The translations under genes and the position numbers were made by a program. Below, in pieces: positions 1 through 9,500 of a stretch of 64,000 bases of DNA. The notes under the pieces are model-generated. The model made no database searches. It was not told where the DNA came from and saw only the letters and a list, made by a program, of their open reading frames with translations. Numbering within the stretch: the stretch's first letter is position 1; every line of letters starts with the position of its first letter. The DNA comes from Cognatundibacterium oligocarboniphilum (GTDB taxonomy: Bacteria > Pseudomonadota > Gammaproteobacteria > Burkholderiales > Burkholderiaceae_D). The stretch covers positions 392,964 to 456,963 of the forward strand of contig NZ_JABXYJ010000001.1 in the NCBI RefSeq assembly GCF_013377855.1, given 5' to 3'.

Positions 1-72
1 CTTTCTGCCTTTCGCCGCTACCTTTACATAATTATCTGAATGTACTTTTTTTCTACGCCACATTTACGTTAA

Positions 73-291
73 AAAATCAGGGACGACTGGAAAAACATTC
101 CCAATCGTGCTGCTATAGAAGCACTTGATTGCATGGACGAGATTGATGATCCCGACAACCCGTACTATCTTGATCGTAATGGCTATGGGGTGATTGGGCA
201 GTTTCTTTCACATGCAAGAGGCTGGCGCGGTGAGGTTGCCAAGCGTGTTAAGGATGAACTACGAAAAATGTCAAAAAGGACATCGAATTAA
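73..291 (+). pseudogene. 3' fragment of an unrecognised gene
   Basis: An open frame of about 72 codons ends at a TAA (289-291). It has no credible ATG near its upstream limit, where an in-frame TAA occurs at 70-72. The translation looks protein-like rather than random: acidic and aromatic runs such as DDPDNPYYLD and HARGWRGEVAKRV, and a basic C-terminus. I do not recognise the family. The first ATG would leave only about 50 residues, so I read it as the tail of a gene whose front was lost, next to the broken IS3 transposase. A short intact gene using a rare start codon is the alternative. Confidence 0.35.
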
Positions 292-385
292 AAAGCTGGC
301 GGGCCAGGTTATCTAGCCGTTAGTGAACAAGGAAGAGCGAATATGTCCGTCCTGAAAACATCTTGACAGGCAACCGCGGCATCAA

Positions 386-910
386 GGCTACCAACGAAAG
401 ATACAGCCAGCCTTCATGGGTGCGAATATAGGTGATGTCGGTGACCCACACGCGATTCGGTTCGGTCGGTGCAAACTGTCTTTGCAGATGATTGGGCGCA
501 TGCACCGAAACTGGGCCGCTACGGGCGCGTGGCCGGCGATGGTAGCCAGTCTGCGAACTCAGATGTGCCTGACGCATCAGCCGGTGCACACGATTAACAC
601 CGCAGACTTCACCCAGCTCACGCAAGTCTTGCCAGACTTTGCGATAGCCATAGACAGAGCCGCTTTCCAGCCAGGATTGTTTTACTTGTCCAAGCAAGCG
701 CTGGTCTTCTATGTGTCGCTCTGACTCTGGCGTGTGCAGCCAGGCGTAATAACCGCTGGGTGAATTTCCATCACTTTGCACAGACGGCGCACTGGATAGT
801 CAGACTGCTGTGCTTGCACGAACGCGTACTTCACCCGGACAGTTTGGCGAAGTACGTGGAGGCTTTTTTTAAAGCGGCTCTGTAGATATCGCGCTCCTCG
901 CTGACCCGTT
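386..910 (-). pseudogene. IS3-family transposase remnant (orfA tail and orfB, frameshifted and truncated)
   Basis: Reading on the minus strand, 910-831 encodes the end of an IS3 OrfA (SEERDI...KKAS.YFAKLSG, stop TGA at 833-831). It contains an A-rich slippery run (864-870 as T7 on plus) of the kind that drives programmed -1 frameshifting in this family. OrfB starts at a GTG overlapping that stop (834). About 22 codons later (near 765-768) one base appears to be missing, because the expected SPSGYYAWL continues only in the next frame. After that come typical OrfB motifs: YGYRKV, HRLM, NRVWVTDITYI and GWLYLSLV, including the first catalytic Asp region. Similarity stops abruptly near 386, so the second and third catalytic acidic residues and both terminal repeats are gone. 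The element cannot encode a transposase. Confidence 0.85.
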
Positions 911-932
911 ATTACTTAAAATAATGCGTTTT

Positions 933-2309
933 TTAATGGGGGAACATCAGGGTAAAACTCGTTTTACCGTGCTCAGACCGAACCTGAGCTGTACCGCTAT
1001 GAGCTTCTACGATGGCTTTAGTAATGGAGAGTCCTAAGCCCGCTCCAGTGGACATGGCATGCAATCTGGCAGGGTCTGCACGGAAGAAACGATCAAACAA
1101 GCGTGGTAAAACTTGTGGGGCTATGTCTTCGCCGGTATTTTCCACCGTGACTTCGGTGAAATGGGGTGAATCTGAGATCACTACATGAACATCTCCCCCC
1201 TCTGGCGCGTGTCGTAATGCATTAGAGAGTAAGTTACTCACTGCACGACGAAACATCAGTCGATCGCCATGTATATCGCCCTCCCCGTCGACACGCAATT
1301 TGATATGCTTTTCGTCGGCGACGGCCTCGTAGAACTCTAATAGCGCCTGTACTTCAAGAATGGCCGGAAAGCATTCCTTACCTGGTAAATCGACGCCGCG
1401 TTCGGTCTTCGCCAGAAACAGCATATCGGACACCATACGGGCCAGACGCTGCAATTCTTCAGCATTGGAAGCGAGTACGTCGCAATAGGTTGCCTCATCC
1501 CGTGCAGCGGAGAGTGTTACCTGTGTTTGCGTCAGCAAATTACTGATCGGCGTCCGTAATTCATGTGCCAGATCCGAAGAAAACTCCTGCAAGCGGCTGA
1601 AATCGCTTTGCAACCTGTCGAGCATGCGATTCAATTCTTTCGCTAATTCCGCCATTTCTACCGGTACTGCGTCGACCGGCATGCGCTCATCAAGCTGCTG
1701 CCCGGAGACGCCGGCCGCGCGCGTTTTCATGGCGCGCAGCGGAGCCAGCCCCTGATGCGCTGCAAACCAGCCTAACAAACCACTGACCAGCGTAGCGGCA
1801 ATCGCGTAGATGATCAGACTGTGGCGCAAACTCGCCAGAAACTGCGCATGATGCGCTGTATCCATCGCGATAGTGACGGTAAGCTCCTCCGCCGGGGCAT
1901 ATCCGGGTTTGGTCTGGAAGCGGAGTACGCGCTGCTCTCGTCCATCCACCGACCAGACCTGCCAGACCGGTGTCTGACTATCGACGGAAGCCGGTACGCT
2001 ACTGAGCGGCATGGAGAACCCTGCAGACTGGAACAATGGAATGCCTTTCCTATTCGTTACAGCGGCAAAGAGCCCGTGATGATGACTCAGTGCCTCTTCG
2101 AGTCGCCAGCGAGTATCGTCTGCAGAATTCGCATTCGCCAGCACATCTTCAATCAGATGCTTCTTGTCCGATAGCGCTGCCTGATCGAGTTCGATGAAAT
2201 GCTGATCCGCCGCTGCCATAAACAGCCAGCCGAATCCTAACACCACAGCCGCGGCCAACCCAGTGAAGTAAAAAGTCAGGCGACTCGTCAATGAAAAGTC
2301 TCGCATCAT
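933..2309 (-). CDS. copS: Heavy-metal sensor histidine kinase (CusS/CopS type)
   Basis: Membrane sensor kinase of 458 aa expected to phosphorylate the CopR regulator encoded just upstream. A first membrane segment lies at about residues 11-31, a periplasmic sensor region at about 32-165 (with a HHH cluster near 76-78) and a second membrane segment at about 166-186. HAMP follows, then the H-box DLAHELRTP with the phospho-accepting His at 249, an N-box near 358-372 and a G-box GAGLGLS near 423. Length and order match the CusS/CopS/SilS heavy-metal kinase family. One base separates it from copR (copR stop at 2311), so the two are co-transcribed. The copper or silver ligand is inferred from family and neighbours; the sequence alone does not exclude another soft metal. 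Confidence 0.9.
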   Translation of the reverse strand: MMRDFSLTSRLTFYFTGLAAAVVLGFGWLFMAAADQHFIELDQAALSDKKHLIEDVLANANSADDTRWRLEEALSHHHGLFAAVTNRKGIPLFQSAGFSMPLSSVPASVDSQTPVWQVWSVDGREQRVLRFQTKPGYAPAEELTVTIAMDTAHHAQFLASLRHSLIIYAIAATLVSGLLGWFAAHQGLAPLRAMKTRAAGVSGQQLDERMPVDAVPVEMAELAKELNRMLDRLQSDFSRLQEFSSDLAHELRTPISNLLTQTQVTLSAARDEATYCDVLASNAEELQRLARMVSDMLFLAKTERGVDLPGKECFPAILEVQALLEFYEAVADEKHIKLRVDGEGDIHGDRLMFRRAVSNLLSNALRHAPEGGDVHVVISDSPHFTEVTVENTGEDIAPQVLPRLFDRFFRADPARLHAMSTGAGLGLSITKAIVEAHSGTAQVRSEHGKTSFTLMFPH

Positions 2310-2310
2310 T

Positions 2311-2994
2311 TCAGGCTTCCTCCGGATTTTCCAGAACGTAGCCCATACCCCGCACCGTCTGTATCAGTTTGACGTCTTGTCCTTCATCAATCTTGGTACG
2401 TAATCGGCGCACGGCTACTTCAATCACATTCGTATCGCTATCGAAATTCATATCCCATACCTGAGAAGCGATCAAAGATCTGGGCAGCACCTCGCCCTGG
2501 CGCCTCATCAGCAATTCCAGCAGACCAAATTCTTTCGCCGTCAGATCGATACGCTTGCCAGCACGCGATACACGCCTGCGCAACAAATCCATTTCCAGGT
2601 CGGCCACACTGAGTGTCGTGATTTCAGGTCCGTTGCGGCCTCTGCGCAGGATAGTACGAATACGTGCCAGCAATTCGGCAAATGAAAAAGGTTTGACCAG
2701 ATAGTCGTCAGCCCCCAGTTCCAGCCCTTTCACCCTATCCTCAATCTGATCTCGCGCAGTCAGAAACAGCACCGGCATTTCCACCCCGCGCCGACGCAAA
2801 GATTGCAGTACCTGCCAGCCGTTCAAACCGGGCAACATCACGTCCAGCACCATCAGGTCATAGCCGCCTTGCAATGCAAGATGCAATCCATCGTTACCAT
2901 CCTGCGCCAGGTCAACGACGAAACCGCCCTCGCTGAGCCCCTGACGAAGGTATTCGCCGGTCTTGGGTTCATCTTCGACGATGAGAATTTTCAT
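2311..2994 (-). CDS. copR: Copper-responsive OmpR-family response regulator (CusR/CopR type)
   Basis: Transcription factor of 227 aa. The receiver domain (about 1-115) has acidic pocket residues EDE near 7-9, phospho-acceptor Asp51 in VLDVMLPG and the conserved Lys in LVKPF. The C-terminal winged helix (about 128-223) has [12 protein letters not shown], a recognition helix region [13 protein letters not shown] and the wing RGMGYVL. I start at the ATG giving MKILIVEDE. The reading frame continues 43 codons upstream but that stretch is unlike a receiver domain and would run into the operator. Divergent from the DUF411-led efflux operon; the 22-bp dyad at 3058-3079 lies between and is the likely binding site, so both directions may be controlled from it. 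Confidence 0.93.
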   Translation of the reverse strand: MKILIVEDEPKTGEYLRQGLSEGGFVVDLAQDGNDGLHLALQGGYDLMVLDVMLPGLNGWQVLQSLRRRGVEMPVLFLTARDQIEDRVKGLELGADDYLVKPFSFAELLARIRTILRRGRNGPEITTLSVADLEMDLLRRRVSRAGKRIDLTAKEFGLLELLMRRQGEVLPRSLIASQVWDMNFDSDTNVIEVAVRRLRTKIDEGQDVKLIQTVRGMGYVLENPEEA

Positions 2995-3057
2995 GATCGT
3001 GCTTTCGTTAGATTGATGTCTGCCGATAGTGTGACGGTTTTCGGCGAGTCTGGCACG

Positions 3058-3079
3058 CAGATAACAAGAATGTAATCTG
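3058..3079. promoter_or_regulatory. Candidate CopR/CusR box in the copR - DUF411 divergent promoter
   Basis: A dyad with pattern CAGAT-n-ACA-n4-TGT-n-ATCTG: 16 of 22 positions pair perfectly. It resembles the E. coli CusR box as I remember it (TGACAA-nn-TTGTCA core with A/T flanks), matching about 13 of 20. A second overlapping inverted repeat, AATCTG-5 nt-CAGATT, lies at 3074-3090. The only other copy of this pattern I found upstream of a metal gene is at 10201-10222. Confidence 0.6.
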
Positions 3080-3151
3080 GCAGACAGATTGTCGTCAGGC
3101 AGCATACCGCACAATCGACTCATTCAATTCAATCCAGAATGAGAGCCCGAC

Positions 3152-3619
3152 ATGACATCCACTGACCGCCGCCGCCCCCTGCTACTCGGATTGCTTCTTC
3201 TGGTCACCGCCGTTCCATATGCCGTTGCAGCCAATACGTCAACCGCTATCGAAGTATGGAAAGGCCCCAATTGCGGATGTTGCAAAGACTGGATACGTCA
3301 CCTGGAAGCCAATGGCTTCACCGTTAAAACATTTGATATAGGGAATTCTGATATCCGGACAAAGTTGGGTATGCCGATACGCTTCGGCTCCTGTCATACG
3401 GCAAAAGTCGGTAACTACGCTATTGAGGGCCACGTACCGGCCCGGGATATCCAGCGCCTGCTGAAAGAACGCCCCGATGCTATCGGACTTGCCGTTCCAG
3501 CCATGCCAATGGGATCGCCCGGTATGGACGGGCCGGAATATCAAGGCCGGAAAGATCCGTTCGATGTATTCCTGGTCAAAAAGGACAGTCAGGCTGTCGT
3601 TTTTCAGTCCTATCGCTAA
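3152..3619 (+). CDS. DUF411 periplasmic metal-binding protein (CopG-like)
   Basis: Protein of 155 aa with a signal peptide (RRR followed by a hydrophobic segment, cleavage near AVAA, residue 27). The DUF411 domain then covers most of the chain. Near its start is the motif GPNCGCCKDW (Cys at about 40, 42 and 43), and later SCHTAKV supplies another Cys-His pair, plausible soft-metal ligands. DUF411 proteins, sometimes called CopG, recur in copper and silver resistance loci; a periplasmic Cu(I)/Cu(II) handling role is the usual proposal. It is the first gene of the plus-strand efflux operon, 10 nt upstream of the outer-membrane component, and directly downstream of the CopR-box region. The SD sequence is weak (GAGAG). 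Confidence 0.85.
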   Translation: MTSTDRRRPLLLGLLLLVTAVPYAVAANTSTAIEVWKGPNCGCCKDWIRHLEANGFTVKTFDIGNSDIRTKLGMPIRFGSCHTAKVGNYAIEGHVPARDIQRLLKERPDAIGLAVPAMPMGSPGMDGPEYQGRKDPFDVFLVKKDSQAVVFQSYR

Positions 3620-3629
3620 GGAAGCGTAT

Positions 3630-4832
3630 ATGTACCGTCCTTTGCAATATAGCCTTTGTGTGCTGACGCTGAGTTTGCTGAGCACACAGGTGCGGGCAGA
3701 TACCAGCTTGCACGAAGCGCTCGATAAAGCGTGGGACCGCGCAGTACAAGCGCGGGTAGCTGAATCGCGACAGAGCGAGGCTCAGGCCAGTCGTGCCGTA
3801 GCAGATAGCTGGCTGGCCGAACCGCCAAGTATTGGCGTATCCGAAAAGAATGATCGCTTCAACGATAGACTGGGCGTCAGAGAACGCGAATTCGACTTGG
3901 TACTGCCGCTTTTACTGCCCGGCCAGCGTGCCGCGCGCGAAGCATTTGCTCTCAGAGATGCAGCAGATGCAAAAGCCATGCTACCAGCGGCCCGCCTCGT
4001 ACTGGCCGGAGAGTTGCGTACCGCCGTCTGGAACGTGGCGGCAACACGGGCGGACACCCGTATCGCCGTGGAACGCCTGAGCACCGCCGGAAAACTCGAA
4101 GCTGATGTTCGTCGTCGGCAGCAAGCAGGAGAGCTCGCCCGCACCGATCTGCTGCTCGCTCAAGAAGAAACCTTCGCAGCCAAAAACGCCCTGGCCGAAA
4201 CACAAACACGCGAACGGCAGGCGCTGGCACGCTTACACCTGCTGACCGGGCTTGACGATATACCCGACGCCGTCGACGAGTCCATGCTCCTTCCTGCCCC
4301 TGCTCACCATCCACGCATAGCGCTTGCCGAAACCGCTATGGAACGTGCGCGCGCCGACATGCAGATGATACGCGAAGACAGGCGTAATCCGCCCGAGCTG
4401 TCTGTCGGCGTGGTGCAAACGCGCGACGCCTACGCGACTCCCGCTTACAGCACCCTGCGTGTCGGCATCCGTATCCCGTTTGGCAGCGAAGCCAGGAACG
4501 CGCCCAAACTGGCAACAGCAAATTCCGCATGGGTAAAGGCCGAAGCAGAACTCAGGCAAACGACGGCTGAAATCGCGGCAGAACAAGGCGAGGCGCAGGT
4601 AGCACTCGACAACGCTGAGTCGATCAGTCAAATCGCGCAAACACGTGCCGCATTGGCCGACGAACGATTGGCGCTGCAAGAAAAAGCGTTCTCGCTCGGC
4701 GAACTGAGTCTGACTGAATTCATGCGGGTACGGGCCAGCGTCAACGAGGTACGTCTGGAATTACTGCGGGCAAAAGTCGCTTTGGGCGCGGCGCGAGCTC
4801 AACTCAATCAAGCAAAGGGAATTTTGCCGTGA
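3630..4832 (+). CDS. TolC-family outer-membrane efflux protein (CusC/CzcC type), pump 1
   Basis: Outer-membrane channel of 400 aa for the first RND pump. A signal peptide ends near VRADT (about residue 23). The mature part shows the two repeated OEP halves with long heptad-rich helices (DAADAKAML..., ARADMQMIREDRRNPPELSVGV) typical of CzcC/CusC trimers. I start at the ATG at 3630, preceded by AAGGA at 3618; the frame is open upstream but overlaps the DUF411 gene. The stop overlaps the next GTG by 4 nt, indicating translational coupling. It should join the adaptor at 5407 and the pump at 6567. It lacks the Cys lipobox seen in many CusC proteins. Confidence 0.88.
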   Translation: MYRPLQYSLCVLTLSLLSTQVRADTSLHEALDKAWDRAVQARVAESRQSEAQASRAVADSWLAEPPSIGVSEKNDRFNDRLGVREREFDLVLPLLLPGQRAAREAFALRDAADAKAMLPAARLVLAGELRTAVWNVAATRADTRIAVERLSTAGKLEADVRRRQQAGELARTDLLLAQEETFAAKNALAETQTRERQALARLHLLTGLDDIPDAVDESMLLPAPAHHPRIALAETAMERARADMQMIREDRRNPPELSVGVVQTRDAYATPAYSTLRVGIRIPFGSEARNAPKLATANSAWVKAEAELRQTTAEIAAEQGEAQVALDNAESISQIAQTRAALADERLALQEKAFSLGELSLTEFMRVRASVNEVRLELLRAKVALGAARAQLNQAKGILP

Positions 4833-5410
4833 ATACCTGGATACATCGTTCTTTCATTATGCTCAGCATGCTGGGTATCGGTTTGCTTTCTGGCGCGTCA
4901 GTCTACGCTCACGGTGGTGAAGACCACGGCGATGCAGGAAAGACTCCGCCGCCAGCCATCGCTATCACTCCCAGAGCAACGGCGCAAAGTGAAGATTTCG
5001 AGTTAGTGGCCGTGCTGGATGAAAGCCAGCCGAAGAATCGCCGCTTGCTCATTACCGTGGATCGCTTCAAAACCAATGAACCGGTGTCCGGCGCCAAACT
5101 GGAGATCGATGCCGGAGGACAGAATACTTCCGCCACAGAAGACAATCCCGGTGTGTATGTAGCGAGTTTCGCGGCATTGAACAAGCTGACGGCAGGAAGC
5201 AAATTGCCGCTGACGATCTCGCTCGAAACAAACGACACCTCCGACCTGCTGAGTGCAGACCTGGAAATTCCTGCCGCCCCACTCAATGAAGCCGAGTCTC
5301 GTCATCGCAATACGGGATATGCCGCGTGGGGTGTCGGCGCCGCGTTCATACTGGCAGCAATCATCGTATTAATCGCTCGTCGCCGCCATCCCAAAAAAGG
5401 AGCGCAATGA
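4829..5410 (+). CDS. Periplasmic His-rich protein with C-terminal membrane anchor (YtkA-like), inside pump 1 operon
   Basis: Protein of 193 aa starting at GTG within the GTGA overlap with the upstream gene. It has a signal peptide (cleavage near VYAHG), then a mature N-terminus rich in His and acidic residues (HGGEDHGD). A beta-sandwich-like domain of about 110 residues follows (VDRFKTNEPVSGAKLEI...GVYVASF), reminiscent of YtkA/FixH-type domains. A single membrane helix (about 166-184) and a basic tail RRRHPKKG end it. It sits between the outer-membrane and adaptor genes with 4-nt overlaps on both sides, so it is an integral part of this operon. A periplasmic metal-binding accessory to the pump is an inference; no enzyme motif is visible. 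Confidence 0.75.
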   Translation: MNTWIHRSFIMLSMLGIGLLSGASVYAHGGEDHGDAGKTPPPAIAITPRATAQSEDFELVAVLDESQPKNRRLLITVDRFKTNEPVSGAKLEIDAGGQNTSATEDNPGVYVASFAALNKLTAGSKLPLTISLETNDTSDLLSADLEIPAAPLNEAESRHRNTGYAAWGVGAAFILAAIIVLIARRRHPKKGAQ

Positions 5411-6564
5411 TGTTGAAGCTCACCGTTAAACCCATGGCACTCATCCTGTTTTCCCTGATGAGCATCAGCAGCGCCGGGGTGTTCGCGCATGGAGACGACG
5501 ACCACGATGAACAAACACCGTCAGCCATATCAAAAAAAGGGACAACTGCAGCGATAAATATCGTTCAGGAAGCGCCGCAACGTCTGGCCGATGCGAGCCT
5601 GTTTGTGCCGAAATCGGTTCAACGCCGCCTTGGTATTCGCACCGTCCAGATTCAGACCAGTAAGCTGACAGCCGGCATCGAACTCAACGGCACGCTTATC
5701 GCCGATCCTGAAACCAGCGGCCGTATTCAGGCGCCGTTTTCCGGTAGTGTTCAACCGGGCCCCAAGGGTATGCCCGTCGACGGTCGGAAAGTCGTCAAAG
5801 GTGAAGTACTGGCCTATCTGCAACCCGTTGCCAGCGCGATCGAACAGGGTAACCAAAAAGCACAGCTGGCGGAAATTGAGGCGCAACTCGCTATTGCTGA
5901 ACGCAAGCTCAAGCGCTACGAACAACTCGAAGGGGCAGTCCCTCAAAAGGAAATCGATAGTGCCCGTATAGAACGCGACGCTTTACGCCAGCGGCGCAGC
6001 TTCGTGGCGACCAGTGTAAACAGTGCCCTCCCTTTGCGTGCGCCAGTCAGCGGCATACTGAGCGCATCGAATCGTTTGCAAGCCGGCCAAATCGTCGATG
6101 CCCGTGAAGTATTGTTTGAAATCGTCGATCCTAACCGTCTGGCAGTGGAAGCGCTGGCCTATGACCCCGGCATTGTCGGCACACTGCAATCCGCCAGCGC
6201 CCGGGCGGGCGACATCGCCGTTGAATTGAATTTCGTCGGCGGCGGCCGCCAGTTGCGGGAGCAGGCGCTCCCCTTGCTGTTTCGCGTAACCAGGCCTGAT
6301 GCAACGCTGGTCATCGGACAACCGGTGAAAGTGATCGTGCGCACCTCGCACGGAATCCAGGGAGCAGCGGTGCCGCTGCAAGCGGTCACCAGATTGAGTT
6401 CCGGAGAAACTGCCGTATGGGTGCACACCGGCCCCGAGCGCTTTGCTGTGCGCAAAATTCGTACGCAAGCACTGGATGCCGTCAATATCGCCGTCGTCGA
6501 CGGTTTGCATGACGGCGAGCGTGTGGTTACCGATGGCGCAAGCCTGCTTTCACAGGTGCGCTGA
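5407..6564 (+). CDS. RND periplasmic adaptor (membrane fusion) protein, pump 1
   Basis: Membrane-fusion protein of 385 aa. A signal segment is followed by a His/Asp cluster HGDDDHDE (about 28-35), a likely metal-binding patch. A barrel-sandwich/lipoyl half (IQAPFSGSVQPG) comes next, then an alpha-hairpin (about 150-200, many Glu/Gln/Arg), the second half APVSGILSASN and a beta-barrel domain. It lacks the HMBD and CusF modules of the adaptor at 16602. I start at the ATG overlapping the previous stop (ATGA), with AAAAGGAG just upstream. The next gene, the RND pump, begins 2 nt after its stop. Confidence 0.88.
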   Translation: MMLKLTVKPMALILFSLMSISSAGVFAHGDDDHDEQTPSAISKKGTTAAINIVQEAPQRLADASLFVPKSVQRRLGIRTVQIQTSKLTAGIELNGTLIADPETSGRIQAPFSGSVQPGPKGMPVDGRKVVKGEVLAYLQPVASAIEQGNQKAQLAEIEAQLAIAERKLKRYEQLEGAVPQKEIDSARIERDALRQRRSFVATSVNSALPLRAPVSGILSASNRLQAGQIVDAREVLFEIVDPNRLAVEALAYDPGIVGTLQSASARAGDIAVELNFVGGGRQLREQALPLLFRVTRPDATLVIGQPVKVIVRTSHGIQGAAVPLQAVTRLSSGETAVWVHTGPERFAVRKIRTQALDAVNIAVVDGLHDGERVVTDGASLLSQVR

Positions 6565-6566
6565 TC

Positions 6567-9500
6567 ATGTTCGATTTCATCATTCACACCAGCCTGAAAC
6601 AGCGTCTTTTGGTATTAGGCGCGTCTTTACTGTTAATGATCTACGGCATATTCACTCTGCGCGATATGCCTGTCGATGTGTTCCCCGATCTGAACAAGCT
6701 CACCGTCACACTGATGACGGAGACTGGCGGCATGGCCCCCGAAGAAGTCGAGCAGCTCGTCACCTTGCCTATCGAGACCAGCATGAACGTGATGCCGGGC
6801 GTCAGTCGCGTACGTTCGGTTTCCGGAGTTGGTTTGTCTGTCGTCTATGTCGAATTCGAATGGGGCTCGGATATTTATCGCAATCGCCAGCAAATTGCCG
6901 AACGCCTGAATCTGGTGCGCGAACAACTGCCGGCTGGCGTGGTACCGCAGATGGGACCCATCTCGTCGATCATGGGAGAAATCCTGTTGATTGCCCTCCC
7001 TATCGACTCATCGGTAAATAAGGCAGTCGGGTCAAGCGCTGTCAGCCCCATGGCCGTTCGCGAGTATGCGGACTGGGTCATGCGGCCGCGTCTGCTCACC
7101 ATCCCCGGTGTAGCGCAAGTCATTCCCATCGGTGGCGAGGTACGCCAATACCGCGTAGAGCCGCTGCCCGCCCAATTGCAGGCATTGGGTATAGAGCGGG
7201 ACAAACTCGATGCCGCATTGCGTGACTTTGGCACCAATACCAGCGGCGGCTTTCTTGAGGCTCAGGGGCGTGAATACCTGATTCGTGCGATCGGGCGCAC
7301 CAGTCGCATTGAGGATTTGCAGAACCTGGTTGTCACAGTCAAGAACGGCCAGGCGGTACTGCTCAAACAGCTTGCCAACGTGACGCTGGCAGCAGCCGTC
7401 AAACGCGGAGATGGCAGCTATCAAGGTAAGCCTGCGGTGATTTTGTCCGTGCAAAAGCAGCCTACGGCGGACAGCGTCACGCTGACCCGCGAAGTTGAGA
7501 AAGCGGTCGCCGATCTTGCCAAAAACCGCCCTGCCGGGGTGGCAGAACCGGCTTTTCTGTTCAAGCAGGCGGATTTTATCGAACACTCGGTCAGCAACGT
7601 TGAAGAAGCGCTGCGTGACGGCGCAATCATGGTGGCGGTGATTCTGTTCCTTTTTTTACTCAACGTACGTACCACGATTATTTCACTGATGGCGATTCCT
7701 GTATCGCTGCTGGTGACGGCACTGGTGTTTCGTTACTTCGGTTTATCGATCAATACCATGACATTGGGGGGATTAGCCATTGCTATCGGCGAACTGGTGG
7801 ACGATGCCGTGGTCGGCGTTGAAAACGTACTGCGCCGCCTCAAAGCAAACCGGTCCGACAGCGCCCCGAAACCGCTTATTGAAGTCATTGCCGCCGCCAC
7901 GCTGGAAGTGCGTTCCGCCATCGTCTACGCCACTGTCATCATCGTATTGGTATTCGTACCGCTGTTTGTATTGCCAGGTATCGAAGGTAAATTGTTCACG
8001 CCGTTGGGTGTGGCCTATATCGTTTCCATCCTCGCCAGCATGATGGTTTCGGTCACGCTGACTCCCGTTATGGCATATTACCTGCTGCCCCGGATAAAGC
8101 AATTGCATGCGAAGGACAGCCCGCTGGTCAGCTGGCTCAAACGTCAGGATGCAAAACTTCTCAAATGGTCATTCGCCCATGCGCGCCCGCTTCTGGCCGG
8201 CGCATTGCTGATCGTGATCCTGGTAGGGGCCAGCGTACCATTCTTTCCGCGTGCTTTTCTACCGTCGTTCAACGAGGGCACGCTGACCATCGGATTGATG
8301 CTCAATCCAGGCACGTCATTGACCGAATCCAACCGCATTGGCACTCTGGCCGAGGAACTCATCAGACAGGTGCCAGAGGTCACTCAGGTCGGTCGTCGCA
8401 CTGGGCGTGCGGAACTTGATGAACATGCCGAAGGTGTACATTCCAGCGAAATGGATGTCGATTTAAAGCCATCCGGTCGCAGTCGCGAAGCCATTATTAC
8501 CGATATTCGCGCACGTCTTTCCACGCTGTCGGCGGTGTCGAATATCGGCCAGCCGATTTCGCATCGTCTCGACCATCTGCTCTCCGGTGTGCGGGCGCAG
8601 ATTGCATTGAAGGTTTACGGTGATGACCTTGATACCTTGCGCGGACTGGCGGCTGAATTACGCGAACGTCTGGCAAAAATTCCGGGTATCACCGATCTGC
8701 AGATCGAAAAGCAGGTGCTGATCCCACAGGTCAAGATTCATCTGGATTATGCCGAAGCAGCGCGCTATGGCGCAGCGCCCGGCAGCCTCTTACGCAGCCT
8801 AGAACAAATGATCGACGGTGAAAAAATTACGCAGATCGTTGAAGGAAACCGGCGCTTCGATCTGTTAGTGCGTTTGCCCGAAAACGCTCGTGGACCGCAA
8901 GCGCTGGCCGACTTGCTGATTGAAACACCGACTGGTTTCATTCCCCTGTCGAAGATCGCTAACGTTGAAGAAAGCGAAGGCCCGAATCAGGTTGCCCGGG
9001 AAAATTCGCGGCGGCGTATTGTGCTGTCAGCCAATACCGATGGCCGCGACCTGGCCGGCGTTATCTCGGATATTCGTACCGAACTATCCGCCAAACCGCT
9101 GCCGCAAGGCTACTTCACCGCACTCGAAGGGCAATTTCAGGCTCAGGAGCAAGCGGCCAGACTCATTACGGTACTGGCACTCATATCTCTTACGATGATC
9201 TTCATGGTGCTCTACAGCCGCTATCACTCCACCAGACTCGTGTTGATCATCATGGGCAATATTCCTCTGGCACTGGTCGGCAGCGTACTTGCGCTCTGGA
9301 TTTCAGGTCAGCCCTTATCGGTGGCCGCGCTGGTAGGCTTCATCACCCTCACTGGCATCGCGACGCGCAACGGTATCCTGAAGATCAGCCATTACATCAA
9401 TTTGTGCTCCCTTGAAGGTGAAACCTTTGGTCAGTCCATGATCGTGCGCGGCTCGCTCGAACGCCTGACGCCGGTACTCATGACGGCTCTGGTTGCAGCC

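Noticed and set aside
320-385. Last 22 codons of the transposase frame as genuine OrfB
   Set aside because: Similarity to IS3 OrfB ends at WLYLSLV; what follows is unrelated read-through past the breakpoint.
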